NCBI RefSeq assembly: GCF_036384435.1
Contig: NZ_DASVMI010000158.1
Location: forward strand, 1 to 64,000
Length of the DNA stretch: 64,000 nucleotides
DNA from: GSA-30 sp036384435
GTDB lineage: Bacteria; Pseudomonadota; Gammaproteobacteria; Xanthomonadales; Rhodanobacteraceae
Reading direction: 5' to 3'
The position numbers and the translations under genes are program-made. Shown here piece after piece: positions 9,133 to 17,073 of this stretch. The notes under the pieces are model-generated. The model was not told the DNA's origin. It searched no databases and worked only from the letters and a program-made list of their open reading frames with translations. Numbering within the stretch: the first letter of the stretch is position 1; each line of letters begins with the position of its first letter.

Positions 9133-9874
9133 GTCCTGGTCGCCCTTTTCCTTCATCGTGACCAACCTGGCCCGGTTCATCCGGCCGGAAGAGATCACCT
9201 TCAGCGGCGTCAATTCCACGCTGCCCATGCTCGCCTGCCTGCTGGCCAAGCGTGCTTACGATTTTCCGTTCACCTATATCAACGTGGCAGGGGGTGTGGA
9301 CCCGAAGCCATCGTCGATTCCGATCTCCAGTTCCGATCCGGTACTGGCCGAAGGCTCGCGCTCGATCTTCGCCAACGAGGATTTCTACGACCTGTGCACG
9401 CGTGGACGCATGGACCTGTGTTTCCTCGGTGCCGCCCAGGTCGACGGCCTGGGCCAGACCAATGTGTCCAGCATCGGCGACTGGCACAAGCCCAAAGTGC
9501 GCCTGCCCGGCGGCGGCGGCGGTGCCGTCATGCTGCCGACGGCGCGGCGCGCGGTAACGTGGCGCACTGAGCATTCACGCCGCACGATGGTAGAAAAACT
9601 CGACTTCCTCACCGCCGCCGGCGGCATGCATGGCGTGGTGACGCCGATTGCGGTGTTCATCAAGCGCGACGGCAGGCTGGCCCTGCAATCGTGGCACCCG
9701 GAAAGTTCGCTCGATGAAGTGCGCGCCCGCACCGCGTTCGCGTTCGATGCGCAGGGCGCCAGCGCCTGTGCGCTACCCACCGAACAGGAAAGTCAGGCGC
9801 TGCGGTCGCTCGATCCTGCCGGTACGTTCGAGCGCGATGCGGCTATTCGCCTACGCCCGGAGGCAGCCGCATGA
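9125..9874 (+). CDS. CoA-transferase subunit B (GctB/IpdB-like)
   Basis: Protein of 249 residues starting at ATG 9125, inside the end of subunit A. A longer in-frame reading from 8996 would overlap subunit A by more than 130 bases and is rejected. The NVAGGVDPKPSSIPISSSDP segment and VDGLGQTNVSSIG followed by LPGGGGGAVM are class I CoA-transferase beta-subunit features. It should form the active heteromer with the preceding product. The stop overlaps the ligase start (ATGA, 9871-9874), extending the translational coupling. Confidence 0.83.
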   Translation: MRESWSPFSFIVTNLARFIRPEEITFSGVNSTLPMLACLLAKRAYDFPFTYINVAGGVDPKPSSIPISSSDPVLAEGSRSIFANEDFYDLCTRGRMDLCFLGAAQVDGLGQTNVSSIGDWHKPKVRLPGGGGGAVMLPTARRAVTWRTEHSRRTMVEKLDFLTAAGGMHGVVTPIAVFIKRDGRLALQSWHPESSLDEVRARTAFAFDAQGASACALPTEQESQALRSLDPAGTFERDAAIRLRPEAAA

Positions 9875-11376
9875 GTCAAGACCCCTCATCGCTGACAGCC
9901 ACACTTCGCGTGGCCTTGCAGCACCATGCATTGGCCGGACGTGTCGCTTTCCTCGAGGGTGACGCATCGATCGACTATGCGCACTTCGCCCAGCGCGTGG
10001 ATCGCTACGCGGCAGGGTTCGCCAACACGGGCTTGCCGCAAGGGGCGTTCGTCGGCATTGCTTCACCCAAGACCCTCGACTGCGTTGCCGCGTTGTTTGG
10101 CGCCATGGTCGCCGGTCTCTGCCCGACGATCATGGAAGCACGCATCTCTCCCTCGGAGCTTGCCAGCCGCATGAGCGCAGTCGGCATGACACTGCTGGCC
10201 TGCGCTGATGGCGAGTGGTCGCAAGCGATAGAAGATGCGCTTGCCCTGGTGGGCGCCAGCACGGTCGCACTGACCAGCCTCGACAGCACGCAAGCGGTCA
10301 CGCTGCCTGCGCTGCAAGCTACAGATCGCGCCCTGTTGCTCTATACCTCCGGCAGCACCGGCCGCCCCAAGGGGGTGGTGCTCTCGCACGGCAACCTGCT
10401 GGCCAACGCCCAAGGCGTGCTTGCGCATACGGGCGTGACCGAGGCCGACCGCCTGTTGCACATCATGCCGCTGCATCACACCAACGGCATCAATAACCAG
10501 TTGATCGTACCGCTGCTGGCCGGCGCCCAGGTTGCGTTGGTCGAGCGCTTTCGCGCCGACGACATCGTCGACTGCCTGCGCCGCTATCGGCCAACCTACG
10601 TGACCGGCGTGCCCACCATGTACTCGCGCATGCTGCCCAAGCTGGAAGCCGGCGAGCGTTTCGAATCGCTGCGCTTCCTGCGCTGTGGATCGGCCCCCAT
10701 CACACCGGCGCTGCACGAAGCCATCGAAGCGGCGTTCGGCGTACCCCTGGTGGTGTCGTATGGCCTTTCCGAAGCCACCTGCACAACGACCATGAATCCG
10801 CCGCACGCACGCAAGGTTGGCAGCATCGGCACCGTCCTCGAAGGGCAGGAACTGGCCCTGTTCCAGCCTGGCGGCGATGAACGCGTTGCCGCCGGGCAGG
10901 ATGGCGAGATCCGCATTCGCGGCCCGGCGCTGATGCAAGGCTATGTCGGCGCGGATGTGGAATCGCCGATCGTCGATGGTTGGCTGCGCACCGGCGACCT
11001 TGGCCGTTTCGACGCCGAGGGCTACGTCACCATCACCGGCCGCATCAAGGACGTCATCATCCGTGGCGGCGAGAATCTCTCGCCAGGCCTGATCGAGAAC
11101 CAGCTCGCCAAGCACCCCAGCGTCAAGGAATGCTGCGTGGTCGGCGTTGCCGATGCCGACCTCGGCGAGGTGCCGGTCGCCTTCGTCGTGCCGCGTAGCG
11201 GCGAAGAACTGCATATCGAGGCATTGCGCGAACATGTCCTGACCGGGCTCTCCCGCGTGTACGTGCCCGCGCGCATCGTCGTGGTCGCTAGCTTGCCCAC
11301 CAGCCACGTTGGGAAGGTCGATCGCAAGGTGCTGCGGCGCATGGCGGGCGAGCCGTCCACCGAAGCGGCCGCCTGA
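9871..11376 (+). CDS. AMP-forming acyl-CoA synthetase/ligase
   Basis: Protein of 501 residues of the ANL superfamily. The ATP/AMP signature YTSGSTGRPKGVVLSHGNLL lies near residue 155, YGLSEATCTTTMN in the middle, GWLRTGDLGRFDAEGY near 370, GRIKDVIIRGGENLSP at the hinge, and GKVDRKVLRR near the C-terminus with the catalytic lysine. The reaction is acid + ATP + CoA to acyl-CoA + AMP + PPi. It is the last gene of the operon and gives an ATP-driven activation step alongside the two CoA-transferases. The presence of three CoA-loading enzymes is unusual and implies more than one acid intermediate. Acid specificity is unknown. Confidence 0.9.
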   Translation: MSQDPSSLTATLRVALQHHALAGRVAFLEGDASIDYAHFAQRVDRYAAGFANTGLPQGAFVGIASPKTLDCVAALFGAMVAGLCPTIMEARISPSELASRMSAVGMTLLACADGEWSQAIEDALALVGASTVALTSLDSTQAVTLPALQATDRALLLYTSGSTGRPKGVVLSHGNLLANAQGVLAHTGVTEADRLLHIMPLHHTNGINNQLIVPLLAGAQVALVERFRADDIVDCLRRYRPTYVTGVPTMYSRMLPKLEAGERFESLRFLRCGSAPITPALHEAIEAAFGVPLVVSYGLSEATCTTTMNPPHARKVGSIGTVLEGQELALFQPGGDERVAAGQDGEIRIRGPALMQGYVGADVESPIVDGWLRTGDLGRFDAEGYVTITGRIKDVIIRGGENLSPGLIENQLAKHPSVKECCVVGVADADLGEVPVAFVVPRSGEELHIEALREHVLTGLSRVYVPARIVVVASLPTSHVGKVDRKVLRRMAGEPSTEAAA

Positions 11377-11401
11377 TCGCAGCCGGCATCCGCCCCGGCG
11401 C

Positions 11402-12025
11402 TCAGCCTGGGCGGATCATCTCGAAGATGTTCTCTGGCGCGATGCGTATATAGTCGCCTCGCCCGCCCCAACGCAGGATCGGACGCGCGGCCTGGGCGTT
11501 GTAGACGCCGTCGTCAATCAATGCGCGATCGATGTGCACCGCCACCACTTCGCCCAGCACCAGCCAGCTTGGTACGGTTTGACCATCGGCGCCTTGCAGC
11601 TGGATCAACTGGCTCAGTCGGCATTCGAAATTCACCGGGCTTTCGAGCACACGTGGCGCGCCGATCTTCCGGCTCTGCGCCGGTGTCAGGCCACTGAACG
11701 CAAACTCGTCGTCCTCACGAGGCAACAGTGCGGACGTCAGGTTCATCTGTTGCGCCAAGGCCTCGGTGGCAAGGTTCCAGACAAACTCGCCCGTCTCCTG
11801 GATATTGGCCACCGAATCCTTCCAGCCATTGGACGCGAAACCAATGATCGGCGGGGCATAGTTGAAGGCGTTGAAGAAACTGTAAGGCGCCAGGTTTGGA
11901 TGCCCCTGGCCATCCACCGTCGAGACCCAGCCGATCGGGCGTGGCCCGACGATCGCGTTGAAAGGATCATGCGCCAGGCCATGGCCCGCCGCAGGTTCGT
12001 AGTAGTAAGTGGACGTGTGCATCAT
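11402..12025 (-). CDS. flavin reductase family (FMN-binding) protein
   Basis: About 207 residues from the ATG at 12025; an in-frame ATG at 12064 adds 13 residues and neither has a strong ribosome site. The YYYEPAAGHGLAHDP opening, FNAIVGPRPIGWVST, NLAPYSFFNAFNYAPP and NIQETGEFVWN mark the FMN-binding split-barrel flavin reductase-like family. Such proteins bind FMN and may reduce it with NAD(P)H for a partner oxygenase, but many are of unknown function. It is convergent with the CoA operon (26 bases between stops), so it is not in that transcript, and no oxygenase gene is nearby. Confidence 0.82.
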   Translation of the reverse strand: MMHTSTYYYEPAAGHGLAHDPFNAIVGPRPIGWVSTVDGQGHPNLAPYSFFNAFNYAPPIIGFASNGWKDSVANIQETGEFVWNLATEALAQQMNLTSALLPREDDEFAFSGLTPAQSRKIGAPRVLESPVNFECRLSQLIQLQGADGQTVPSWLVLGEVVAVHIDRALIDDGVYNAQAARPILRWGGRGDYIRIAPENIFEMIRPG

Positions 12026-12150
12026 GGCGACATCTGGCGATAACGATTCTGGTGGCGATGCCATCTGCGATTTGATCGCGGATGGAGTTTATGACGCAGT
12101 GAACCGCAACATGCGTGGATGAAGGCGTCAAGCGCCTGATAATGTCACCC

Positions 12151-12936
12151 TCACGAAGCAAAAATGGCAGCGAACCGATCCAAGTCCCAGCCACGTGGTT
12201 CGGACACCTGGCCATCGCCGATTTCCACCACCTTATAGCTTCCCAATGCCTCTGGCATCACGTCGATCGTATAGAAGCTGGCGTCATGACGCAGCGCGGC
12301 TTGACGTGCAAGCTTAATCGCTTGCTCTGGAATGCCAGAATGCGGCGCATGAACCGTGCCACCGTATACGAAAAAACGAATCTCGCGGCTCTCATCAAGC
12401 TCGGTCCATGGTCGAAATACCACGCCACCTTCTATGAAACCCTTGTACGTACGGATGTCGTCGAGCACACGCCGGAGATCCTCCTCGCAGGACACGCCAC
12501 TACCCTGCCCCGTCTTTACGGATTTGACGTAATCCTTGACGAAGACACGCTGCATTCCACCAGCTTGTAGCTCACGCAAATGCTCAATGGCAGCCGGCTC
12601 TTCTACCCAGGTCGCCGGCAACGTCAGCCCGACGAGTGCCGGATACCAGCGTGGCAGATGATGCGACGACAGATAGGCATCGAGCGTCGTGACCAATCGC
12701 CCACCTAGCGCGCGCTGCAACTGCGTGTACTCTTCTTCGGCCAGCATCCATCCGCGATAGATCAACGGCTCGCCATCATCGGCCAGCACAGGAAACGTCT
12801 TGGCACCCTGCAAGTTATCCGTGTCGATCAGATAAACCGTATGACCGGCCGCCTTGAATGCCGCGTACTGATCGGCAAAATCGGGATCAACTTCTCGCGG
12901 CGAAAACGGCAAGCTGGGAAAAACGAGTCCAGGCAT
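12151..12936 (-). CDS. ATP-grasp domain protein (DUF4343-like)
   Basis: Protein of 261 residues. The ATG at 12936 is chosen because GAGGAA lies seven bases upstream; an in-frame start 18 bases earlier lacks a site. FVKDYVKSVKTG, GVVFRPWTEL, EIRFFVYGG and a C-terminal YKVVEIGDGQVSE segment fit the ATP-grasp fold, where these parts bind ATP and Mg. The family joins a carboxylate to an amine or thiol nucleophile; the substrates here are unknown. It is a single gene, divergent from the HTH/hydrolase operon at 13191. Confidence 0.75.
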   Translation of the reverse strand: MPGLVFPSLPFSPREVDPDFADQYAAFKAAGHTVYLIDTDNLQGAKTFPVLADDGEPLIYRGWMLAEEEYTQLQRALGGRLVTTLDAYLSSHHLPRWYPALVGLTLPATWVEEPAAIEHLRELQAGGMQRVFVKDYVKSVKTGQGSGVSCEEDLRRVLDDIRTYKGFIEGGVVFRPWTELDESREIRFFVYGGTVHAPHSGIPEQAIKLARQAALRHDASFYTIDVMPEALGSYKVVEIGDGQVSEPRGWDLDRFAAIFAS

Positions 12937-13138
12937 TTCGATTCCTCGAATCATAGATAGCGGGTGCTTGACGTGTTAACGCATCCCCGACTGGCGCGGA
13001 AACGTCCACGGGCGACAAGACATGCCCCGCGATATCACCACGATCGCCAGCAACCGCGGCAATAACACGGGTGTTCCCCCTCCCCTGCCGCTGGCGCCCG
13101 ATAAGCATGGCGACGGGACGCCGGGCAATGACTCCACA

Positions 13139-13170
13139 TTGTTACCTTTAATTTGTACAATAGGTAACAA
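13139..13170. promoter_or_regulatory. inverted repeat, putative operator of the HTH gene
   Basis: TTGTTACCT (13139-13147) and AGGTAACAA (13162-13170) form a perfect 9-bp dyad with a 14-base spacer that itself contains the palindrome TTGTACAA (13153-13160). It lies 21 bases before the start of the HTH gene, suitable for autoregulation. Function is inferred from symmetry and position. Confidence 0.55.
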
Positions 13171-13190
13171 TAAAGACATCACCCCAAGTC

Positions 13191-13601
13191 ATGACCGAAG
13201 CCTCCTGGACCGTCGAGCGCGCTGCCAAACGCCTGCAATTACATCCCAAGACCGTGCTGCGCCTGATCCACGAAGGTCGCCTGCGCGGCACGCGCATCGG
13301 CAAGGCCTATCGCATCCTGCAATCGGACCTGGATGCCTTCGTGGGCGCCAGCCCATTGCCCACGCCACGCGCCCGCGTCACCAGCATCGTCGATATCAGC
13401 CATCTTTCGGACAGCGATGCCAACCGGATCACCACGGCCATGCAAGCGAGCCTGTTGTCGGGCAATCACGCCGACGCCATTCAGCTGAGCACCGCCTACG
13501 ACACGACGAACGCACTGTTGAAGCTGGTGGTCATTGCGCCCCCTGGCCTCACGGCCGACGTGCTTCGCAGCCTGGACGTCTACCTGGAAGGCTTGTCGTG
13601 A
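13191..13601 (+). CDS. excisionase-type helix-turn-helix protein
   Basis: Protein of 136 residues. The N-terminal half (TVERAAKRLQLHPKTVLRLI, then HEGRLRGTRIGKAYRI) is the MerR/excisionase-type winged HTH found in small DNA-binding proteins. The C-terminal half (about residues 65-136) is not recognised and may bind an effector or form dimers. It is the first of three overlapping genes (GTGA overlap with the hydrolase), and a large dyad sits just upstream. It probably regulates its own operon; no phage genes are beside it, so an excisionase role is unlikely. Confidence 0.78.
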   Translation: MTEASWTVERAAKRLQLHPKTVLRLIHEGRLRGTRIGKAYRILQSDLDAFVGASPLPTPRARVTSIVDISHLSDSDANRITTAMQASLLSGNHADAIQLSTAYDTTNALLKLVVIAPPGLTADVLRSLDVYLEGLS

Positions 13602-14458
13602 GCACCCAGCCACGCATCGTCGCCGCAGGCCTGGAGCAGGAGTACCGCAATGTCCTGGCGCGCTGGCCGGTACCGGCAACACAACAGCGGATCGCCACCC
13701 GGGCCGGCGAGACCTTCGTCGTCTCCTGCGGGCCCGAGCATGCAGAGCCGGTGGTGTTGCTGCACGGCGCACTGACGCTTGCGGCCAGTTGGATGTTCGA
13801 CGCGTCGCACTGGGCGCAGCGGTATCGCGTTCATGCCATCGACCTGCCCGGCGAACCCGGGTTGAGCACGCCCACGTCGCTGCCGTTGATCGGCGATGCC
13901 CATGCGCAATGGCTGGACGATGTATTGGATGGATTGCAGATAGCCAACACATCTATGGTCGGCATCTCACTGGGCGCCCGCATGGCGCTGGATTACGCCA
14001 TCCAGCGTCCCGGACGCATCACCCGGCTTGCCCTGCTTTGTCCATCGGGTATCGGCAGGCAGAAACCTTTCCTGCTGAAGGCGTTGCCCTGGCTGCTGCT
14101 GGGCAAGCGCGGCGCGGCGCATGTCCGTGCGATGGTGATGGGACCGCCCCGTCCCATACCGGCACACGCGCAGCCGCTGATGAACCTGCTGGAAAACATT
14201 CGTGCACGTGTACGTCCGCGCCCGCGCAAGATTCCCCGGTTCACCGACGCGCAGTTACACAGCGTGCGCGCTTCAACGTTGGTGATCGTAGGAGGTCGTG
14301 ACGCCATGCTCGACTCACGCCATACCGCGTTACGCATTCAACGCACGATGCCCCGTGCGCAGGTGAAATTCATCGAGGATGCGTATCACTACATCCCCGA
14401 TCAACGCGAAACGATCTTCCAGTTCCTTGGCGCTACGGAGCACCCCCATGTTGATTGA
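13598..14458 (+). CDS. alpha/beta hydrolase
   Basis: Protein of 286 residues, GTG start overlapping the previous stop. Alpha/beta-hydrolase fold: VVLLHGALTLAASW (oxyanion HG motif), the nucleophile elbow MVGISLGARMA with the serine near residue 117, VIVGGRDAMLD carrying the acid, and AYHYIPDQ carrying the histidine near the C-terminus. The catalytic triad therefore looks complete. Substrate unknown. It is translationally coupled to the HTH regulator upstream and overlaps the DUF4180 gene downstream. Confidence 0.85.
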   Translation: MSTQPRIVAAGLEQEYRNVLARWPVPATQQRIATRAGETFVVSCGPEHAEPVVLLHGALTLAASWMFDASHWAQRYRVHAIDLPGEPGLSTPTSLPLIGDAHAQWLDDVLDGLQIANTSMVGISLGARMALDYAIQRPGRITRLALLCPSGIGRQKPFLLKALPWLLLGKRGAAHVRAMVMGPPRPIPAHAQPLMNLLENIRARVRPRPRKIPRFTDAQLHSVRASTLVIVGGRDAMLDSRHTALRIQRTMPRAQVKFIEDAYHYIPDQRETIFQFLGATEHPHVD

Positions 14459-14813
14459 GTGGCAGGTGACACGAGTCTGGGCACTGGAGCCGCACGGCGA
14501 TACCTTGTCGAGCGAATCGAACTGGCTGGATGTCCTGGCAGATGCCATGGGACAGCAGGCGGACTGGGTGGCCGTTCCCGCTTCGCGCCTGGGCCAGAAT
14601 TTCCTGACATTGCGCAGTGGATTGGCGGGCAACATCATTCAGAAATTCGTCAACTATCGCATGGGCATCGCCATCGTAGGCGACATCGAAACCGCACTGG
14701 CACAAAGCCGCGCGCTGTGTGACTTCGTACGCGAGGCCAATAGCGGCACGACGTGCTGGTTTGTCGCGGATATGACGGCCTTGAAGGCGCGAGTGATCGC
14801 TTCTTGCGAATGA
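14448..14813 (+). CDS. DUF4180-like protein
   Basis: Protein of 121 residues from the ATG at 14448, overlapping the hydrolase gene by 11 bases. The central GNIIQKFVNYRMGIAIVGD and the NSGTTCWFVADM C-terminal part fit my memory of DUF4180, a family often found with small transcriptional regulators. No catalytic motif or membrane segment. It completes a three-gene operon of HTH regulator, hydrolase and DUF4180; function unknown. Confidence 0.7.
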   Translation: MLIEWQVTRVWALEPHGDTLSSESNWLDVLADAMGQQADWVAVPASRLGQNFLTLRSGLAGNIIQKFVNYRMGIAIVGDIETALAQSRALCDFVREANSGTTCWFVADMTALKARVIASCE

Positions 14814-14918
14814 ATTGGCTGCTACGTGGCAAGGCTATCGGCCATACCCTGCGACTGAGGGCAAAACCTCCAATCGGGGCGAGCGAGCCATCGCAGCGCT
14901 AAATCCCACCACCAACCC

Positions 14919-15332
14919 TCAATGATTCACCGCCCCATCATCCCCATGCTCAAGTCGCACGATGCGCAAATGCATTGCATCCTCGACCAGGCAACGCAAC
15001 GCCTGGATGGTTCGTTGCAGCACGATCTGGCTCTGATCGCTTCGACGCGCCGCCTCGATCAACCCCAGCGCATTGACCAGACGTGAGTCCAGCGCCAGAT
15101 CCAGTTCGATCGGCCCGATCGGTGGCTGCCCTGGACAATGCGCGCACACCTTGGCGCCCAATCTGGCGTGATGCAGCGCGTGCTCAATCACGTTGGTGGG
15201 CGTTGCGTAAGACAAGGAAAGATGAGGAGAAGAAATCAGGATGGACATGGCGGCTCCCGCGAAGTCCGCCTCAAGGAGAGGCGGACGTGTCAGGGTGGAA
15301 AGCCGGTTTGTGTTGGCACACCGGTAGGACAT
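14919..15332 (-). CDS. small protein of unknown function behind a C4-like leader
   Basis: About 137 residues if read from the ATG at 15332, which has GGAGGG just upstream; in-frame alternatives are ATG 15356 and ATG 15248 (MSILISSPHLS, with GGGAG). Most of the protein is polar and helical (VNALGLIEAARRSDQSQIVL, then QRTIQALRCLVEDAMHLRIV), with a CAHCPGQPP segment. The first 28 codons from 15332 overlap RNA segments complementary to the upstream leader, as in phage genes controlled by C4/P4 antisense RNA. The gene lies downstream of nudK on the same strand but is separated from it by 280 bases. No homologue is named with confidence; the start is uncertain. Confidence 0.55.
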   Translation of the reverse strand: MSYRCANTNRLSTLTRPPLLEADFAGAAMSILISSPHLSLSYATPTNVIEHALHHARLGAKVCAHCPGQPPIGPIELDLALDSRLVNALGLIEAARRSDQSQIVLQRTIQALRCLVEDAMHLRIVRLEHGDDGAVNH

Positions 15333-15342
15333 AAGCCCTCCC

Positions 15343-15440
15343 GACACGTCCGCCATAAAGCTATCTTATGGCATATGGGCGCCGTAACGCTTACAGACAA
15401 ACGCCGTAAACGTTACGGCGCTTTTAAGCGCCAACACAAA
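15343..15440 (-). ncRNA. candidate C4/P4-type antisense leader RNA
   Basis: Read on the minus strand, the leader carries four segments in the order X, Y, X', Y'. X (15440-15430, TTTGTGTTGGC) is perfectly complementary to X' (15317-15307). Y (15354-15343, GGCGGACGTGTC) is perfectly complementary to Y' (15291-15280). Between X and Y lie hairpins: GGCGCTT/AAGCGCC (15417-15432) and an 11-bp dyad GCGCCGTAACG/CGTTACGGCGC (15379-15421). Y' can alternatively pair in a 9-bp hairpin (15264-15286). Two antisense segments upstream and their two targets at the start of the reading frame is the C4/P4 immunity-RNA plan. Identification is by architecture, not by covariance search. Confidence 0.5.
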
Positions 15441-15614
15441 AGCGGGTTTCCACACCCGGCCACCGTTCATCGGCGGCACGACCAGCATGCGTCGATTCTT
15501 CACGCGTATCAAGAGTGACAACTCATTTTTCAAACTATTCCTATGTCGTTACACACTGACCTTCCTTGCAGGCATACGAGATATCTTTTTTGCGCACGAT
15601 CGACACGCATCCTG

Positions 15615-16220
15615 TCAGGCCCGAATCGTCGCGGGTGGTCCAAATACGTGTAATGCCGCATGTTGCAACAGCATGATGGTCTTGCCGTCCGCGATGTCAC
15701 CACGTGCCACCATCGCCATGGCCTCGTCAAAATCGACCTCGAACACTTCGATGTCTTCACCTTCCGATTCAAGGCCACCGCCATCGCTGACACGATCACC
15801 GTCATCGTATTCGGCGACAAAGAAGAACAGGCGTTCGGTCACCGAACCCGGACTCATGAACGCCTCGAATACCTTGTCGATGCGGCCGAGGCGATAGCCG
15901 GTTTCTTCTTCGACCTCGGCTCGGATGCGCTGCTCTGGCGCGGCTTTCTCCAACAGGCCGGCCGGCGCCTCGATCAGCATGCCGTGATGACCGTTCACGA
16001 ACGCCGGAAAGCGAAACTGACGCGTCAGCACCACGGTACGCGTGGCAATGCGGTAGAGCAGCAGTACGGCGCCGTCGCCACGGTCATAGGTTTCGCGCTG
16101 CTGGCGCTGCCATGAACCATCGGAGCGACGAAAGTCGAAAATCGTGTTCTTCAGCACATACCAGTGATCGGACAACACCTGCGTCTCGATGATGCGGACG
16201 CGTTCGGCGACATCGTTCAT
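15615..16220 (-). CDS. nudK: Nudix hydrolase, GDP-mannose pyrophosphatase type
   Basis: Protein of 201 residues from ATG 16220 (GGAG upstream); longer in-frame readings lack conservation. The LIEAPAGLLEK segment and the Nudix box EVEEETGY (catalytic glutamates, Mg binding) lie in the middle, preceded by GDGAVLLLYRIATRTVVLTR. The N-terminal LSDHWYVLKNTIFDFRRSDG is a NudK/YffH hallmark. E. coli NudK (191 residues) splits GDP-mannose to GMP and mannose-1-phosphate. Single gene, divergent from the DeoR-type regulator at 16303. Confidence 0.87.
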   Translation of the reverse strand: MNDVAERVRIIETQVLSDHWYVLKNTIFDFRRSDGSWQRQQRETYDRGDGAVLLLYRIATRTVVLTRQFRFPAFVNGHHGMLIEAPAGLLEKAAPEQRIRAEVEEETGYRLGRIDKVFEAFMSPGSVTERLFFFVAEYDDGDRVSDGGGLESEGEDIEVFEVDFDEAMAMVARGDIADGKTIMLLQHAALHVFGPPATIRA

Positions 16221-16302
16221 CGCAACAGCTCCGGGTGGACAAGGACGGGCCGGCACGGTATCGTGCAATTTCGTGCAATGTCAATGAATTTCATGCATAG
16301 CC

Positions 16303-17058
16303 ATGCTCACCAGCCAGAGAAAGCAACAGATCCTCCAAGTGCTCAAGCGCGACGGGCAGGTCGTCGCCAAAGCCATGAGCGACGCATTCGGTGTATCGGA
16401 AGACACAGTCCGGCGTGACCTGCGAGAGCTGGCGGCCGAGGGGCTGCTGCAACGCGTGCATGGCGGCGCCCTGCCCTCCTCCCCAGCCACAGCCGATTAC
16501 GCTCACAGGCAAGCGATCAGCGCGGATGCCAAATCCGCCATTGCACGCAAGGCCGCCAGCCTGATCCAGCCCGGGCAGGTCGTCATTCTCGATGGCGGCA
16601 CCACCTGCGTGGCGATGGCCCGGCACCTGCCCGCCACGCTCAAGGCCACGGTGATCACGCACAGCCCGAGTGTCGCGGTCGAGTTGATGCACCATGACAA
16701 CATCGACGTCGTGATGATCGGCGGACGACTGTTCAAGCACTCCATGGTGGCCGTTGGCGCTTCGGCCATCGAGGCGATGGCGCATATTCGTGCCGATGTG
16801 TTCTTCATGGGCGTCACCGGCATCCACCCCACCGGCGGCCTCAGCACGGGCGATCACGAAGAAGCGCACATCAAACGCGCGCTCGCCGCTCGGGCCGCCG
16901 AAACCGTGGTGCTGGCATCCAACGAAAAGTTGAACGCGGCATCCCATTACGTCATCGGGGAAGCCACTATGGCGCATACCGTGATCGTGGACGCCGATGC
17001 GCCAAAGGCGGCCACGCACGGCCTCTCGGCGTTGGGCATCCAGGTGGTCAGGGCCTGA
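16303..17058 (+). CDS. DeoR/GlpR-family transcriptional regulator
   Basis: Protein of 251 residues. The N-terminal DeoR HTH (QRKQQILQVLKRDGQVVAKA, and DTVRRDLRELAAEGLL) is followed by the DeoR sensor domain with ILDGGTTCVAMARHLP, VFFMGVTGIHPTGGLSTGD and an ASNEKLNAASHY segment. These regulators usually sense phosphorylated sugars. The short upstream gap to nudK contains near-direct repeats of TTTCGTGCAAT (about 16261-16280) that could be operator elements. The target genes are not evident; the adjacent aldo/keto reductase is convergent and nudK is divergent. Confidence 0.87.
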   Translation: MLTSQRKQQILQVLKRDGQVVAKAMSDAFGVSEDTVRRDLRELAAEGLLQRVHGGALPSSPATADYAHRQAISADAKSAIARKAASLIQPGQVVILDGGTTCVAMARHLPATLKATVITHSPSVAVELMHHDNIDVVMIGGRLFKHSMVAVGASAIEAMAHIRADVFFMGVTGIHPTGGLSTGDHEEAHIKRALAARAAETVVLASNEKLNAASHYVIGEATMAHTVIVDADAPKAATHGLSALGIQVVRA

Positions 17059-17073
17059 CCGCCCGGAGCGAAT

